DNA of 64,000 bases from NCBI RefSeq assembly GCF_000013605.1, contig NC_007908.1, forward strand, positions 496,001 through 560,000. The letters are read 5' to 3'. This stretch comes from Rhodoferax ferrireducens T118. Its GTDB lineage: Bacteria > Pseudomonadota > Gammaproteobacteria > Burkholderiales > Burkholderiaceae_C. Under the pieces are notes generated by a model. It was not told where the DNA came from. It did not search any database and saw only the letters and a program-made list of their open reading frames with translations. Shown one piece after another: positions 1 through 8,568 of this stretch. The stretch's first letter is position 1. Each line of letters starts with the position of its first letter. A program made the translations under genes and the position numbers.

Positions 1-459
1 GATGACCGCACCCTGTACTGGGCCGACACCCCCAGCCATGCCATCCAGGCCTGGGATTACGACCTGGCGCGCAACTGCCTGACCGGGCAGCGCACCTTTG
101 CCCAGTTCGCGCCCAAGCCGCCGGGCTGGCAGTCTGACGGCGCGGCGAACAACGGTGGCTACCAGGGCCGCCCGGATGGCGCTGCCGTTGACGTGCTTGG
201 CAATTACTGGGTGGCCATGTACGAGGGCCGCCGCGTCTGCCAACTGGCACCCGACGGCAGCTTGCTGGCCGAGTTCGCCGTGCCCGCGCAATGCCCGACC
301 ATGCCCTGCTTTGGTGGCGAGGACCTGCAGACGCTGTTTGTCACTTCGGCGCGCCATGGCCGCGGTGCGGCCGAGTTGACCCGCTTTCCCGAGTCGGGCT
401 GCGTGTTTGCCATGCGCGTCAGCGTCCCCGGCCTGCCGGTCAACTTCTTTGTCGACTAA
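1..459 (+). CDS. SMP-30/gluconolactonase-like protein, C-terminal part
   Basis: The window opens inside this gene; frame 1 is open from base 1 to the TAA at 457-459 (152 residues visible). The visible part reads like the last blades of an SMP-30/gluconolactonase/LRE-like beta-propeller, including GRPDGAAVDVLGNYWVAMYEG, the Asp-containing segment that in this family helps bind the divalent metal, and a preceding YWADTPSHAIQAWDYD blade. Members hydrolyse sugar lactones (gluconolactone, arabinonolactone) in the cytoplasm. The substrate cannot be told from this fragment. It ends 50 bases before glcE on the same strand and could be co-transcribed with it. The N-terminal half lies outside the window, so the start, length and first metal ligand cannot be judged. 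Confidence 0.8.
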   Translation, partial: DDRTLYWADTPSHAIQAWDYDLARNCLTGQRTFAQFAPKPPGWQSDGAANNGGYQGRPDGAAVDVLGNYWVAMYEGRRVCQLAPDGSLLAEFAVPAQCPTMPCFGGEDLQTLFVTSARHGRGAAELTRFPESGCVFAMRVSVPGLPVNFFVD

Positions 460-509
460 CCCTTACCATTGGCACTACCTCCCAACGCGCCATCTCCGGC
501 CTGCACCCT

Positions 510-1682
510 ATGGACCCACTGCATCAGATCACCGAGCGTATTCGCGCCGCCGCTGCCCACCGCACCCCGTTGCGTATTCGTGCCGGCGGCAGCAAAGACT
601 TCTATGGCCAGTCGCTGCAAGGCGAGGTGCTCGACCTCACCGGCTTGAGCGGCATCATCAGCTACGAGCCCAGCGAGCTGGTAGTCACGGTGCGCGCGGG
701 CACGCCTTTGAGCGAGCTGGAAGCCGTGCTGGCTGAAAAAGGCCAGTGCCTGGCCTTCGAGCCGCCCCACTTTGCGCTGCCAGGCGTCGGTCCAAGCGGT
801 GCCACCGTCGGCGGCATGGTGGCCGCTGGCCTGAGCGGCCCGGCCCGTGCCAGCGTCGGTGGCGTGCGCGACTATGTGCTGGGCGTCAAGCTGCTCAACG
901 GCCGCGCCGAGTTGCTCACGTTTGGCGGCCAGGTGATCAAAAACGTGGCGGGCTATGATGTCTCGCGCCTGATGGTGGGCGCCCTGGGCACGCTCGGCGT
1001 GCTGACCGAGATGTCGCTCAAAGTGCTGCCGCTGGCCCCCTTTGAGGCCACTTTGATGGCGGCTGGCATCGCGCAGCAAGCCGCCCTTGACTTGCTGCAG
1101 CGCTGGGGCGGCCAGCCGCTGCCCTTGAACGCCAGTTGCTGGGTGCGTGACGACAGCGTCAGCCCGGCGCGTGACACCTTGTTTGTGCGCTTGCGTGGCG
1201 CCAGTGCGGCGGTCGCAGCGGCCTGCCCGCGCCTGCTGGCCGACCTGCAAGCCGCAGGCGGTGATTGCGCGCGCCTGGACAACGCGCAAGCCGGCCCCGA
1301 CTGGGCCGCCTGCCGCGACCAAACCCTGCCGTTCTTCCAGCCGCCCGCGCCCGACCTGGGCTTGTGGCGCCTGTCCTTGCCGCCCACTGCGCCCGCGCTG
1401 GCCTTGCCCTACGCGCCCCTGATCGAGTGGCACGGCGGCCTGCGCTGGCTCTGGGCGCCGCTGACGGCACAAGCGCAACTGCGTCAGGCGGCGACCGATG
1501 CGGGCGGGAATGCTATGCTTTTTAGAGCGCCTGACGCAGATAAAACGGGGGCTACAGCTCGTTTTCATCCATTAACGCCGGTGCTGGCTCAGATTCACCA
1601 GCGCCTCAAGGCCGAGTTTGACCCGGCCGGTATCTTCAACCGTGGCCGGATGTACCCCGATGCAAACTCAACTCGCCCCTGA
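510..1682 (+). CDS. glcE: Glycolate oxidase subunit GlcE (FAD-binding)
   Basis: GlcE is the second FAD-binding subunit of the membrane-associated glycolate oxidase GlcDEF, which oxidises glycolate to glyoxylate. The 390-residue product has the FAD-binding PCMH-type fold: RIRAGGSKDFYG near residue 25, GATVGGMVAAGLSGPARA near 100, and GGQVIKNVAGYDVSRL near 140, all typical of GlcE. The C-terminus DPAGIFNRGRMYP is the usual end of the family. The start at 510 is chosen because homology begins at MDPLHQITERIR; the frame is open upstream, and no strong ribosome site is visible. It overlaps glcF by 23 bases, so translation is probably coupled. glcD is not adjacent; the upstream gene is an SMP-30 protein. 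Residues about 334-353 are encoded by a copy of the dispersed repeat (see 1510-1566), in a variable loop just before the conserved C-terminal helix. Confidence 0.93.
   Translation: MDPLHQITERIRAAAAHRTPLRIRAGGSKDFYGQSLQGEVLDLTGLSGIISYEPSELVVTVRAGTPLSELEAVLAEKGQCLAFEPPHFALPGVGPSGATVGGMVAAGLSGPARASVGGVRDYVLGVKLLNGRAELLTFGGQVIKNVAGYDVSRLMVGALGTLGVLTEMSLKVLPLAPFEATLMAAGIAQQAALDLLQRWGGQPLPLNASCWVRDDSVSPARDTLFVRLRGASAAVAAACPRLLADLQAAGGDCARLDNAQAGPDWAACRDQTLPFFQPPAPDLGLWRLSLPPTAPALALPYAPLIEWHGGLRWLWAPLTAQAQLRQAATDAGGNAMLFRAPDADKTGATARFHPLTPVLAQIHQRLKAEFDPAGIFNRGRMYPDANSTRP
1510..1566 (+). repeat. Dispersed repeat copy 1, inside glcE
   Basis: Degenerate copy of the window-wide repeat. TGCTATGC..TTTTAGAGC, then ACGCAG, then AACGGGGGCTACAG match the consensus in order. 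It is in the sense orientation and read in the frame giving ADKTGATAR, equivalent to the AVTTGAR of other copies. It changes no frame and introduces no stop. The flanking GlcE residues (GGNAMLFR before, FHPL after) still look conserved, so the insert is tolerated in a loop. Confidence 0.75.
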
Positions 1683-2928
1683 ATACCAGGCCACGGCCGA
1701 CGGTCTGGCTGCCGAAGCCATCCTGCGCAAGTGCGTGCACTGCGGTTTTTGCACCGCCACCTGCCCGACCTACCAGTTGCTCGGTGACGAGCTGGACGGC
1801 CCGCGTGGGCGCATCTACCTGATGAAACAGGTGCTTGAAGGCGCCACGCCGACGCGCAAGACGCAACTTCATCTGGACCGTTGCCTGACCTGCCGTTCGT
1901 GCGAAAGCACCTGCCCCAGCGGCGTGCAGTACGGCCATCTGCTCGACATCGGGCGCAAGCTGGTCGATGCCAAAGTGCCCCGCCCGGCCGGTGAGCGTGC
2001 CCTGCGCTGGGTGCTCAAAGAGGGCCTGCCGTCACCGCTGTTCGCCCCCGCCATGGCACTGGGCCAGATGGTGCGGCCCTTGCTGCCTGCCGCCCTGCAG
2101 GCCAAGGTGCCGGCCAAGCAAAGCGCGGGTGCTTGGCCCACGCGCGGCCACGCGCGCCAGGTGCTGCTGCTGGCGGGCTGTGTGCAACCGGCCATGGCGC
2201 CCAACATCAACCACGCCACGGCGCGGGTGTTTGACGCGGCCGGTGTCCAGTGCGTGATCGCGCCGAAAGCCGGTTGCTGTGGTGCGGTGAAATTTCACCT
2301 GAACGACCAGGATGGCGGCATGATGGAAATGCGCGCCAACATCGATGCCTGGTGGCCCTATCTGCAAGGCCACAACGGCCACGCCGGGGTCGAAGCCATC
2401 CTCATGAACGCCTCGGGCTGTGGCGTCACGGTCAAGGAATACGGCCACATCCTGCGGGATGATCCGGTCTATGCGGAAAAGGCCGCCCGCATCAGCGCCC
2501 TGACGCAGGACGTGAGCGAATGGCTGCCCGAGCTGAGTGAAAAATTGCGCAGCCGGGTCTCGCCGCAGGTGTCAAAACAGGCCGGCGCCATGGTCTTTCA
2601 CCCGCCGTGCAGCCTGCAACACGGCCAGCAATTGCGCGGCGGCGTCGAGCGTTACCTGGGCGAGTTGGGTTTCAACATCAAAGTGACCGGTTTCGAGGCG
2701 CACCTGTGCTGCGGCTCGGCCGGCACTTATTCCGTGCTGAATCCGGATTTGTCCCATCAACTGCTGGCGCGCAAGCTCGGCCACCTGAACACCACCTTTG
2801 GCGCGGCGCCCCCCGATGTCATCGTCTCGGCCAACATTGGCTGCATCACGCACCTGCAAAGCGGCACCGACACCCCGGTGCGCCACTGGATCGAAGTGCT
2901 GGACGAGGCGCTGCAAGAATCACCATAA
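1660..2928 (+). CDS. glcF: Glycolate oxidase iron-sulfur subunit GlcF
   Basis: GlcF carries electrons from the GlcD/GlcE flavins to the quinone pool. The 422-residue protein has two [4Fe-4S] motifs near the N-terminus, CVHCGFCTATCP and CLTCRSCESTCP, followed by two CCG (cysteine-rich) domains with their signatures CCGAVKFHLND and CCGSAGTYSV. This is the standard GlcF layout. The ATG at 1660 is preferred because the family begins about here (MQTQLAPEY) and an upstream in-frame start would only add residues encoded inside the end of glcE. It overlaps glcE by 23 bases. A repeat copy follows four bases after the stop. Confidence 0.94.
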   Translation: MQTQLAPEYQATADGLAAEAILRKCVHCGFCTATCPTYQLLGDELDGPRGRIYLMKQVLEGATPTRKTQLHLDRCLTCRSCESTCPSGVQYGHLLDIGRKLVDAKVPRPAGERALRWVLKEGLPSPLFAPAMALGQMVRPLLPAALQAKVPAKQSAGAWPTRGHARQVLLLAGCVQPAMAPNINHATARVFDAAGVQCVIAPKAGCCGAVKFHLNDQDGGMMEMRANIDAWWPYLQGHNGHAGVEAILMNASGCGVTVKEYGHILRDDPVYAEKAARISALTQDVSEWLPELSEKLRSRVSPQVSKQAGAMVFHPPCSLQHGQQLRGGVERYLGELGFNIKVTGFEAHLCCGSAGTYSVLNPDLSHQLLARKLGHLNTTFGAAPPDVIVSANIGCITHLQSGTDTPVRHWIEVLDEALQESP

Positions 2929-2931
2929 GAA

Positions 2932-2999
2932 CGCTATTAAATATATAGCTACTTACGCAGTTACAACGGGGGCTAGAGCCCGATTTCTTATAAATTTGA
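2932..2999 (+). repeat. Dispersed repeat copy 2, between glcF and aroG
   Basis: This is one of the best copies. It carries CTATTAAATATATAGCTACTT, ACGCAGTTACAACGGGGGCTAGAG and the AT-rich tail TTTCTTATAAATTTG. It begins 3-4 bases after the glcF stop and ends about 16 bases before the aroG start, so it fills essentially the whole intergenic space. Read in frame it would encode IATYAVTTGARA without a stop, the same peptide as the intragenic copies. Confidence 0.9.
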
Positions 3000-3015
3000 T
3001 GGAACAGGCGCTGCC

Positions 3016-4074
3016 ATGACTTTCCCCTCGGCCTTTGAAAACCTGAACGTGCTGTCCCAGCACACCTTGCTCTCGCCGGCCCAGTTGCACGACGATGTGC
3101 CCGCCAGCGTGCGCGCCACCCAGACGGTCACCACGGCACGCCAGGCGGTGGCCAGTATTCTGAGCGGACGCGACCCGCGTTTGCTGGTGGTGGTGGGGCC
3201 CTGCTCGATCCACGACATTGCCGCGGCAAAGGATTACGCGCAGCGCCTCAAAGCGCTGGCCGATGAGCTGGCCGACCAACTGTTCATCGTGATGCGCGTG
3301 TACTTTGAAAAACCGCGCACCACGGTCGGCTGGAAGGGCTTGATCAACGACCCGCACATGGACGACTCGTTTGACATCGAAGAAGGCCTGCACATCGCGC
3401 GGCGCCTGCTGGTGGAGCTCAATGACATGGGCCTGCCCTGCGGCACCGAGGCGCTGGACCCGATCACGCCGCAGTACCTGGGCGACCTGATCGCCTGGAG
3501 CGCAATCGGCGCGCGCACCACCGAGAGCCAGACGCACCGTGAAATGGCCAGCGGCCTGTCGAGCCCGGTCGGCTTCAAGAACGGCACCGACGGTGACCTG
3601 GACGTTGCCTTGAACGGTATGTTGTCGGCAGCGCAGCCGCATGCGTTTCTGGGTATCAATGGTGACGGTCAGGTGGCGCTGACGCAGACGCGCGGCAATG
3701 CGTTTGGCCATTTGATCCTGCGCGGCGGTGCCGTGCCCAACTACGACTCGGTGGCGGTGGCGCAAGCCGAGGCCGCGCTTAGGGCGGCCAAGTTGCCGGT
3801 CAACATCGTGGTCGATTGCAGCCATGCCAACTCGCGCAAAAACCATGCGCTGCAAACGCTGGTGCTCAAAGACGTGGTCGGGCAAATCCTGGACGGCAAC
3901 CGTTCGATCAAGGGCGTGATGCTCGAATCCAACCTGTTCGAAGGTAACCAAAAGCTGGCGCGCCCGCAAGACTTGCGCTACGGCGTCTCCATCACCGACG
4001 CCTGCCTGGGCTGGGACAGCACCGCCGCCAGCCTGCGCGAGGCCGCGGAACGCCTGCGCACGATGCCGCGTTGA
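3016..4074 (+). CDS. aroG: 3-deoxy-7-phosphoheptulonate synthase (DAHP synthase, class I)
   Basis: Catalyses the first step of the shikimate pathway: phosphoenolpyruvate plus erythrose 4-phosphate give DAHP. The 352-residue protein is the usual length for the AroF/G/H (class I-alpha) family. Diagnostic segments are VVVGPCSIHD near residue 57 (metal-ligand Cys), MRVYFEKPRTTVGWKGLINDP, GARTTESQTHREMASG, GFKNGTDG and the metal-binding DCSHANS. The start has GGAACAGG upstream as a plausible ribosome site, directly after repeat copy 2. Feedback specificity (Phe, Tyr or Trp) cannot be read with confidence, so the symbol is the generic one. Confidence 0.95.
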   Translation: MTFPSAFENLNVLSQHTLLSPAQLHDDVPASVRATQTVTTARQAVASILSGRDPRLLVVVGPCSIHDIAAAKDYAQRLKALADELADQLFIVMRVYFEKPRTTVGWKGLINDPHMDDSFDIEEGLHIARRLLVELNDMGLPCGTEALDPITPQYLGDLIAWSAIGARTTESQTHREMASGLSSPVGFKNGTDGDLDVALNGMLSAAQPHAFLGINGDGQVALTQTRGNAFGHLILRGGAVPNYDSVAVAQAEAALRAAKLPVNIVVDCSHANSRKNHALQTLVLKDVVGQILDGNRSIKGVMLESNLFEGNQKLARPQDLRYGVSITDACLGWDSTAASLREAAERLRTMPR

Positions 4075-4119
4075 GTTTTCGCAAGCGGCGCAGCACAAGA
4101 AGTGCTGACACTGCGCCGT

Positions 4120-5019
4120 ATGCACGCCTTGGTCCGATGCCGCCGTCCGCTGTTGATCGCCCTTTTGGGTCTCGCCCTTGCCTTGCCGGTGCTGGCCCAA
4201 AACAGCACCCCGGATGCCCGCGCTATCGACTTGCGCCAGCAGGCCATCGCCTACGAGAACGGTGAAGGTGTGCCGCGCAACCCAGCGCTGGCGATTTCCC
4301 TGTACTGCCAGGCCGCTGCTCTGGGCGACGCCCAAGCCCACTACAGCCTGGGCTGGATCTACGCCAACGGGCGCGGCGTGCCACGCGACGACGCTATGGC
4401 GGCCTACTTTTTCCAGGCCGCTGCCGCGCAGGGGCTGGAAGCCGCCCAACGGATGCTGAAAATCGTGGGGGAACCGACCCCCGACGTGCCCGAGTGCCTG
4501 CGTCCGCCGGCGCCGCCGCCAGCGTCGGCGACCGACCTGGTGCCGGAGCCGGGTGTGGACTACCAAGCGATTGCGCCGCGCAAGATTTTTGAGCTGGTGA
4601 TGAAAATGGCGCCCCAGTACCAGGTGCAGCCGCAACTGGCGCTGGCCATCATCGCCGCCGAATCGAATTTCGACAGCCAGGCGCTGTCGCCCATGAACGC
4701 CCAGGGCCTGATGCAGCTGATCCCCGAGACCAGCCAGCGCTTTCAGGTGCGCAACCCGTTTGACGCGGCGCAGAACATCCGCGGTGGCCTGGCCTACCTG
4801 CGCTGGTTGCTGGCCTATTTTGAGGGCGACATTGTCTTGGTGGCCGCCGCCTACAACGCGGGCGAGGGCAAGGTGGAGCGTTACCGTGGCGTGCCGCCGT
4901 ACCAGGAAACCCGCGCCTACGTGCAGCGCATCGTGCGCGCGGTGGGCACGCTGGCGCACCCGTTTGACGCCCGCGTGACCCCGCCCTCGCCCGCGCTGGC
5001 CCTGATCCGGCTTAACTGA
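4120..5019 (+). CDS. Sel1-repeat lytic transglycosylase (SLT domain)
   Basis: A secreted or periplasmic murein lytic transglycosylase, about 299 residues. Residues 1-27 form a signal peptide (RCRRPLLIALLGLALALPVLA, cleavage before QNST). Two Sel1/TPR-like repeats follow (AIAYENGEGVPRN..., LGWIYANGRGVPRDD...), then a proline-rich linker and a Slt-type catalytic domain. The predicted catalytic Glu is in IIAAESNFDSQA, followed by MNAQGLMQLIP and the AAYNAGEGKVERY substrate-cleft motif. It cleaves the MurNAc-GlcNAc bond to make 1,6-anhydro products, which links it in function to the ampG-type transporter at 42.9-44.2 kb. A GTG at 4102 is an alternative start. The Sel1 plus SLT fusion is less common than a bare SLT domain. 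Confidence 0.88.
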   Translation: MHALVRCRRPLLIALLGLALALPVLAQNSTPDARAIDLRQQAIAYENGEGVPRNPALAISLYCQAAALGDAQAHYSLGWIYANGRGVPRDDAMAAYFFQAAAAQGLEAAQRMLKIVGEPTPDVPECLRPPAPPPASATDLVPEPGVDYQAIAPRKIFELVMKMAPQYQVQPQLALAIIAAESNFDSQALSPMNAQGLMQLIPETSQRFQVRNPFDAAQNIRGGLAYLRWLLAYFEGDIVLVAAAYNAGEGKVERYRGVPPYQETRAYVQRIVRAVGTLAHPFDARVTPPSPALALIRLN

Positions 5020-5025
5020 GTTGGC

Positions 5026-5511
5026 TCAGGCCGCCAGCGCCGTTTCAATATCTTTCGCCAGGCTCGCGGGTGTGGCGGTGGGTGCATAGCGCTTGAGGAC
5101 TTGGCCGTCCTTGCCGACCAGGAACTTGGTGAAATTCCATTTGATCGCCTTGCTGCCGAGCAGGCCGGGCGCCTCCTGGGTCAACCACTGGTACAGCGGG
5201 TGTGCCTGCGCGCCGTTGACGTCGATCTTGGCCATCATGGGAAAGCTCACGCCGTAGTTCAGCTGGCAGAACTCGGCGATTTCGTTGTTGCTGCCGGCGT
5301 CTTGCGCGCCAAACTGATTGCACGGGAAGCCCAGCACCACCAGCCCCTTGTTGCCATAGGTTTCGTGCAATTCTTCCAGACCGGCAAATTGCGGCGTAAA
5401 GCCACAGGCACTGGCCGTGTTGACGATCAGCATGACCCGGCCCTTGAATTGGCTCAGGGAAACCGGCTGGCCGTTGATTTGCAAAGCTTCAAAATCGTAC
5501 ACAGGGCTCAT
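5026..5511 (-). CDS. Glutathione peroxidase (Cys type)
   Basis: 161-residue thiol peroxidase of the GPx family that reduces hydroperoxides. It has the catalytic tetrad context [11 protein letters not shown] (peroxidatic Cys in place of selenocysteine), [10 protein letters not shown] with the Gln (and a possible resolving Cys), and [13 protein letters not shown] with the catalytic Trp and Asn. The start [10 protein letters not shown] at 5511 fits the family; upstream in-frame codons do not look like protein. It ends six bases from the convergent transglycosylase gene. In bacteria such enzymes often use thioredoxin rather than glutathione, which sequence alone does not settle. Confidence 0.92.
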   Translation of the reverse strand: MSPVYDFEALQINGQPVSLSQFKGRVMLIVNTASACGFTPQFAGLEELHETYGNKGLVVLGFPCNQFGAQDAGSNNEIAEFCQLNYGVSFPMMAKIDVNGAQAHPLYQWLTQEAPGLLGSKAIKWNFTKFLVGKDGQVLKRYAPTATPASLAKDIETALAA

Positions 5512-5618
5512 GGCTGTTCCAGATGCTTGAATGGGGCTGCCAGTGTCGCACTTCTGATTAAGTTGCGTGATGGAAGCCTTGGGCGTCCCTGGCCGATTCG
5601 TCCAGGCCACGACGGGCG

Positions 5619-6038
5619 TTACTGCGGCCTGGACGCAACCCCTTCAATGATGTCGGTATTTTGCGAATCAATGATGAACCACTTGCCGTCTTGTTGACGC
5701 AGTACGTTCAGCAGGACGCCCTGGCGCTCTGGCAGGGGTATTCCTTGCGGCGTCACGTGGCCCACAAGACGCCAGCGGCATCGCGCAATCGCAATTTGTG
5801 GCGTTGGAAATCGTGTCGACAATTCGACCAGCGTCAAGCGGCTGTTTTTGAAGAGGGTTTGGTGTGTGAATTCGTGGGCCGCCTTAATCTCTGCCCGTCC
5901 CTTCCACCACAAGCCAACAACATTGACGAACTCTGCATCAGGCGCGAACAACTCGGCAAAGGCGTTCATGTCGTGTCTGTTCCAGCATTCGGCAAAGGCC
6001 TCGACGATGCGTGTGACTGCTGCGCTATCGGCTGACAT
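5619..6038 (-). CDS. SnoaL-like / SgcJ-EcaC family protein
   Basis: 139-residue protein of the NTF2-like (SnoaL) fold. The start at 6038 is decided by a strong AGGAGG about eight bases upstream. The N-terminus ([34 protein letters not shown] in pieces) is the typical helix-plus-cone opening of the SgcJ/EcaC oxidoreductase-like group, and the C-terminus ends in the strand [13 protein letters not shown]. Function is unknown; members have been annotated as 'SgcJ/EcaC family oxidoreductase' without biochemical proof. It lies between gpx and an EamA transporter on the same strand, with 107 bases before gpx and about 214 bases of unassigned sequence on its 5' side. Confidence 0.75.
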   Translation of the reverse strand: MSADSAAVTRIVEAFAECWNRHDMNAFAELFAPDAEFVNVVGLWWKGRAEIKAAHEFTHQTLFKNSRLTLVELSTRFPTPQIAIARCRWRLVGHVTPQGIPLPERQGVLLNVLRQQDGKWFIIDSQNTDIIEGVASRPQ

Positions 6039-6252
6039 CCTTGAACCTCCTGCAGTAGAAGACCCGACGTTGAAGAATAAGCGTCCCAACACAACGAATT
6101 CGGCAAACCAGATGGTCGACTCTGGCGGCCTCGGCCAAATCCAGGCCTTCAGCCCCCTTGAAGCTGCTACCGGCATGGGGTTCGCGTGCGATGACTATAA
6201 GTTAATCCAGGAGAAAATCAAATCTCAACCCCCTGAAACCTTGCGGGACAGA

Positions 6253-7191
6253 CTAAGAAGGTTGGCGAAACGACAGCACTGACAGCAGCGATGCCAACAG
6301 AATCAAAGCGCCGCCGATCAGGGTGCGCGCCGACAGCGTCCCGGCCCCCAGCAGCACCGAAGAGCCGCTGGCAAAAATCACTTCTGACAGCATGATGAGC
6401 GAGGTCGCGCTGGCGCTCAGATGGGCAGCCCCGTACTGCAGCGCCAGGTTGCCGGCCAGGAACGCCAGGCTGATCAGCAGCGCCCAGGCAACCCAGGCCA
6501 GCTTGGGCGCCGGCAGCGGCGTCACCACGTCCAGCCCCACACCCAGCACGGCCGCAGCGCCGGCCAGCAGCGCGCCGCCCACAAACATGGCCAGCATGCG
6601 CGACTCGCCCGGCGTGTGGTTGAGACGGCGCAGCAGGATATTGGTCAGGGCAAAACAAAAGCCGGCCATCAGGGCCAGCCAGTCGGCCAGACTCTCGGGC
6701 ACCGGCCAGGGCGACGCCGGGGTCTTGAGCACAATCACCACGCCCGCCAGCGCCAATGCCAGGCGCACCAATGAGCCGGTGCTTGGTTTTTCGCCCAGCA
6801 GGGGCCAGGCCAGCAGCACGACCCAAGCCGGCATCAGGTAGAACAGCAAGACGACGCGCACCACGTCGCCCACCGTCACCGCCCAATTGAAGCCGACATT
6901 GGTCAGCCCGGCCGCCAGCAGCAGCCACCACAACTCGGGGTGGCGCAAGAAGCCGCGCCAGGCGCGCGGCTGAACCAGCGCCAGACACAGCAGGCCAAAG
7001 GTATAAATCAGGGCGGTGGTCCACAGCGGGTGCAAGCCCAGGCTTTGCAAGCTGCGAAACGGCCACCACGAAACCCCCCAGACGAAGGCGTTGAGCGTCA
7101 GTGCCGCCGCGGCCAGCGCCGTTTTGCTCAAGGGCGGACGGCGACAAATCGCTTCAATGGCCTCAAACCTCGAATTTGTCGTTGCGTGCAA
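6253..7191 (-). CDS. EamA-family (DMT superfamily) membrane transporter
   Basis: About ten hydrophobic segments in 312 residues with the two-fold EamA repeat (first repeat NAFVWGVSWWPFRSL, second ALMAGFCFALTNILLRR). Inner-membrane metabolite exporters of this family carry amino acids or other small molecules; the substrate is not predictable here. The start is uncertain: TTG at 7191 overlaps the end of lplT by 29 bases, while TTG at 7131 removes the first 20 residues and avoids the overlap. No ATG is available near the expected N-terminus. It probably forms an operon with lplT. Confidence 0.82.
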   Translation of the reverse strand: MHATTNSRFEAIEAICRRPPLSKTALAAAALTLNAFVWGVSWWPFRSLQSLGLHPLWTTALIYTFGLLCLALVQPRAWRGFLRHPELWWLLLAAGLTNVGFNWAVTVGDVVRVVLLFYLMPAWVVLLAWPLLGEKPSTGSLVRLALALAGVVIVLKTPASPWPVPESLADWLALMAGFCFALTNILLRRLNHTPGESRMLAMFVGGALLAGAAAVLGVGLDVVTPLPAPKLAWVAWALLISLAFLAGNLALQYGAAHLSASATSLIMLSEVIFASGSSVLLGAGTLSARTLIGGALILLASLLSVLSFRQPS

Positions 7192-8446
7192 TGCTCAGCA
7201 GGTGCTCGATTTCGACCTGATGCACCACGCAATTGCGCGCGTGCCAGCGCCGGATCAGCCACATGAAGCCGGCGATCACCAGACCAAAACCGGTAATGGC
7301 GGTGAAGGTCGGCAGTCCCAGGCCGGTGGACAGGCTGTAGGCCGCGCCGAGTCCCAGAATGCAGGCCTGCTCGTTGAAGTTTTGCACGGCAATGGAGCGT
7401 CCCGACCCCATCAAATTGTGGCCGCGATGCTGCAGCAGCGCGTTCATCGGCACCACCAGGAAGCCGCCCAGCGCCCCCAGCAAAATCAGAAACGGCGCCG
7501 CCACCCAGACGTTGGTGATAAAGATCAGCAGGATGATCAGGATGCCCATGACGATACCCAGCGTGATGACACGGGGGCCGTCTTCCAGGCGCATGCGCAT
7601 CGACGCCACGACCGCGCCAGCCGCCATGCCAATCGCCACCACGCCTTGCAGGGCCGAGGCTTGCGTCACCGAGTAACCCAGTGCCGCCGCCGCCCAGGCC
7701 AGCACAATAAAGCGCAAATTGCCCGCCACACCCCAAATCAGCGTGGTGGCGGCGAGCGAAATCTGGCCCAGTTTGTCGCGCCACAAACGGACGTTACAGG
7801 CCCAAAAATCAGGCAACAGAGAGGTGACGCGTCGCGACATCGGCCGCATTTCCACCCCGGTCAGGGGAATATGGGTGTTGAACCAGGCCGCCAGCAAATA
7901 GACAAAAATCAGCACGCAAATGGCGGCCTCGGGCGCGTTGTTCACGCCGGTGTCTACCAAGGGGAAATCAAATGCCAGGAGCCAGGGCGCTATCACCGGC
8001 CCCACCAGTTGTCCGCCCAGCAGCACGCCCAAAATGATGGAGGCAATGGTCAGGCCTTCAATCCAGCCGTTGGCCTTGACCAGCTGCGAGGCCGGCAACA
8101 ATTCCGTCAGGATGCCGTATTTGGCCGGCGAATAGGCCGCCGCACCCAGCCCCACAATGGCGTAAGCCAGCAAGGGATGCGAGCCAAACAGCATGAACAG
8201 GCAACCCAGCACCTTGATGAAGTTGCTGAGCAACATCACCTTGCCCTTGGGCATGGAGTCGGCAAAAGCCCCGACAAACGGCGCCAGTACTACGTAAAAC
8301 AGCGCGAACATCGGCACCAAAGCGGCTTGCTGCCACTCGGGAGCGTGGCTGCTTCGGAGCAATTGCACGGCGGTCACAAACAAGGCGTTGTCGGCCAGCG
8401 AGCTGAAAAACTGCGCCGACATGATGGTAAAAAAGCCGCGTTTCAT
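7163..8446 (-). CDS. lplT: Lysophospholipid transporter LplT (MFS)
   Basis: 427-residue major facilitator protein beginning MKRGFFTIMSAQFFSSLADNA, a signature opening of LplT. LplT flips lysophosphatidylethanolamine across the inner membrane for re-acylation. Twelve hydrophobic segments are apparent. In enterobacteria lplT pairs with the acyltransferase aas; no aas is visible here, although an outer-membrane phospholipase A (pldA, about 45 kb away) could supply the substrate. The downstream EamA gene overlaps its 3' end. Confidence 0.88.
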   Translation of the reverse strand: MKRGFFTIMSAQFFSSLADNALFVTAVQLLRSSHAPEWQQAALVPMFALFYVVLAPFVGAFADSMPKGKVMLLSNFIKVLGCLFMLFGSHPLLAYAIVGLGAAAYSPAKYGILTELLPASQLVKANGWIEGLTIASIILGVLLGGQLVGPVIAPWLLAFDFPLVDTGVNNAPEAAICVLIFVYLLAAWFNTHIPLTGVEMRPMSRRVTSLLPDFWACNVRLWRDKLGQISLAATTLIWGVAGNLRFIVLAWAAAALGYSVTQASALQGVVAIGMAAGAVVASMRMRLEDGPRVITLGIVMGILIILLIFITNVWVAAPFLILLGALGGFLVVPMNALLQHRGHNLMGSGRSIAVQNFNEQACILGLGAAYSLSTGLGLPTFTAITGFGLVIAGFMWLIRRWHARNCVVHQVEIEHLLSIARNDKFEV

Positions 8447-8568
8447 TGTCTACAGGCGCGCATCAGTGGCTGATGCAATTGTTGTGGTGTGTCTCCGAAC
8501 GATGCGGGTTTATAGCACGCCAGCGAAGTGTCAAAATCCGGACTCCAAGCTTTAACCTCAGAGTGCCC

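Noticed and set aside
291..509. Extension of glcE upstream to an earlier in-frame start
   Set aside because: The extra residues overlap the SMP-30 gene in another frame and show no similarity to GlcE; homology begins at 510.
2953..4959. A 668-codon open frame antisense to aroG and the transglycosylase gene
   Set aside because: It has no recognisable domain and is the wobble-position shadow of two well-identified genes on the other strand, as expected at high GC.
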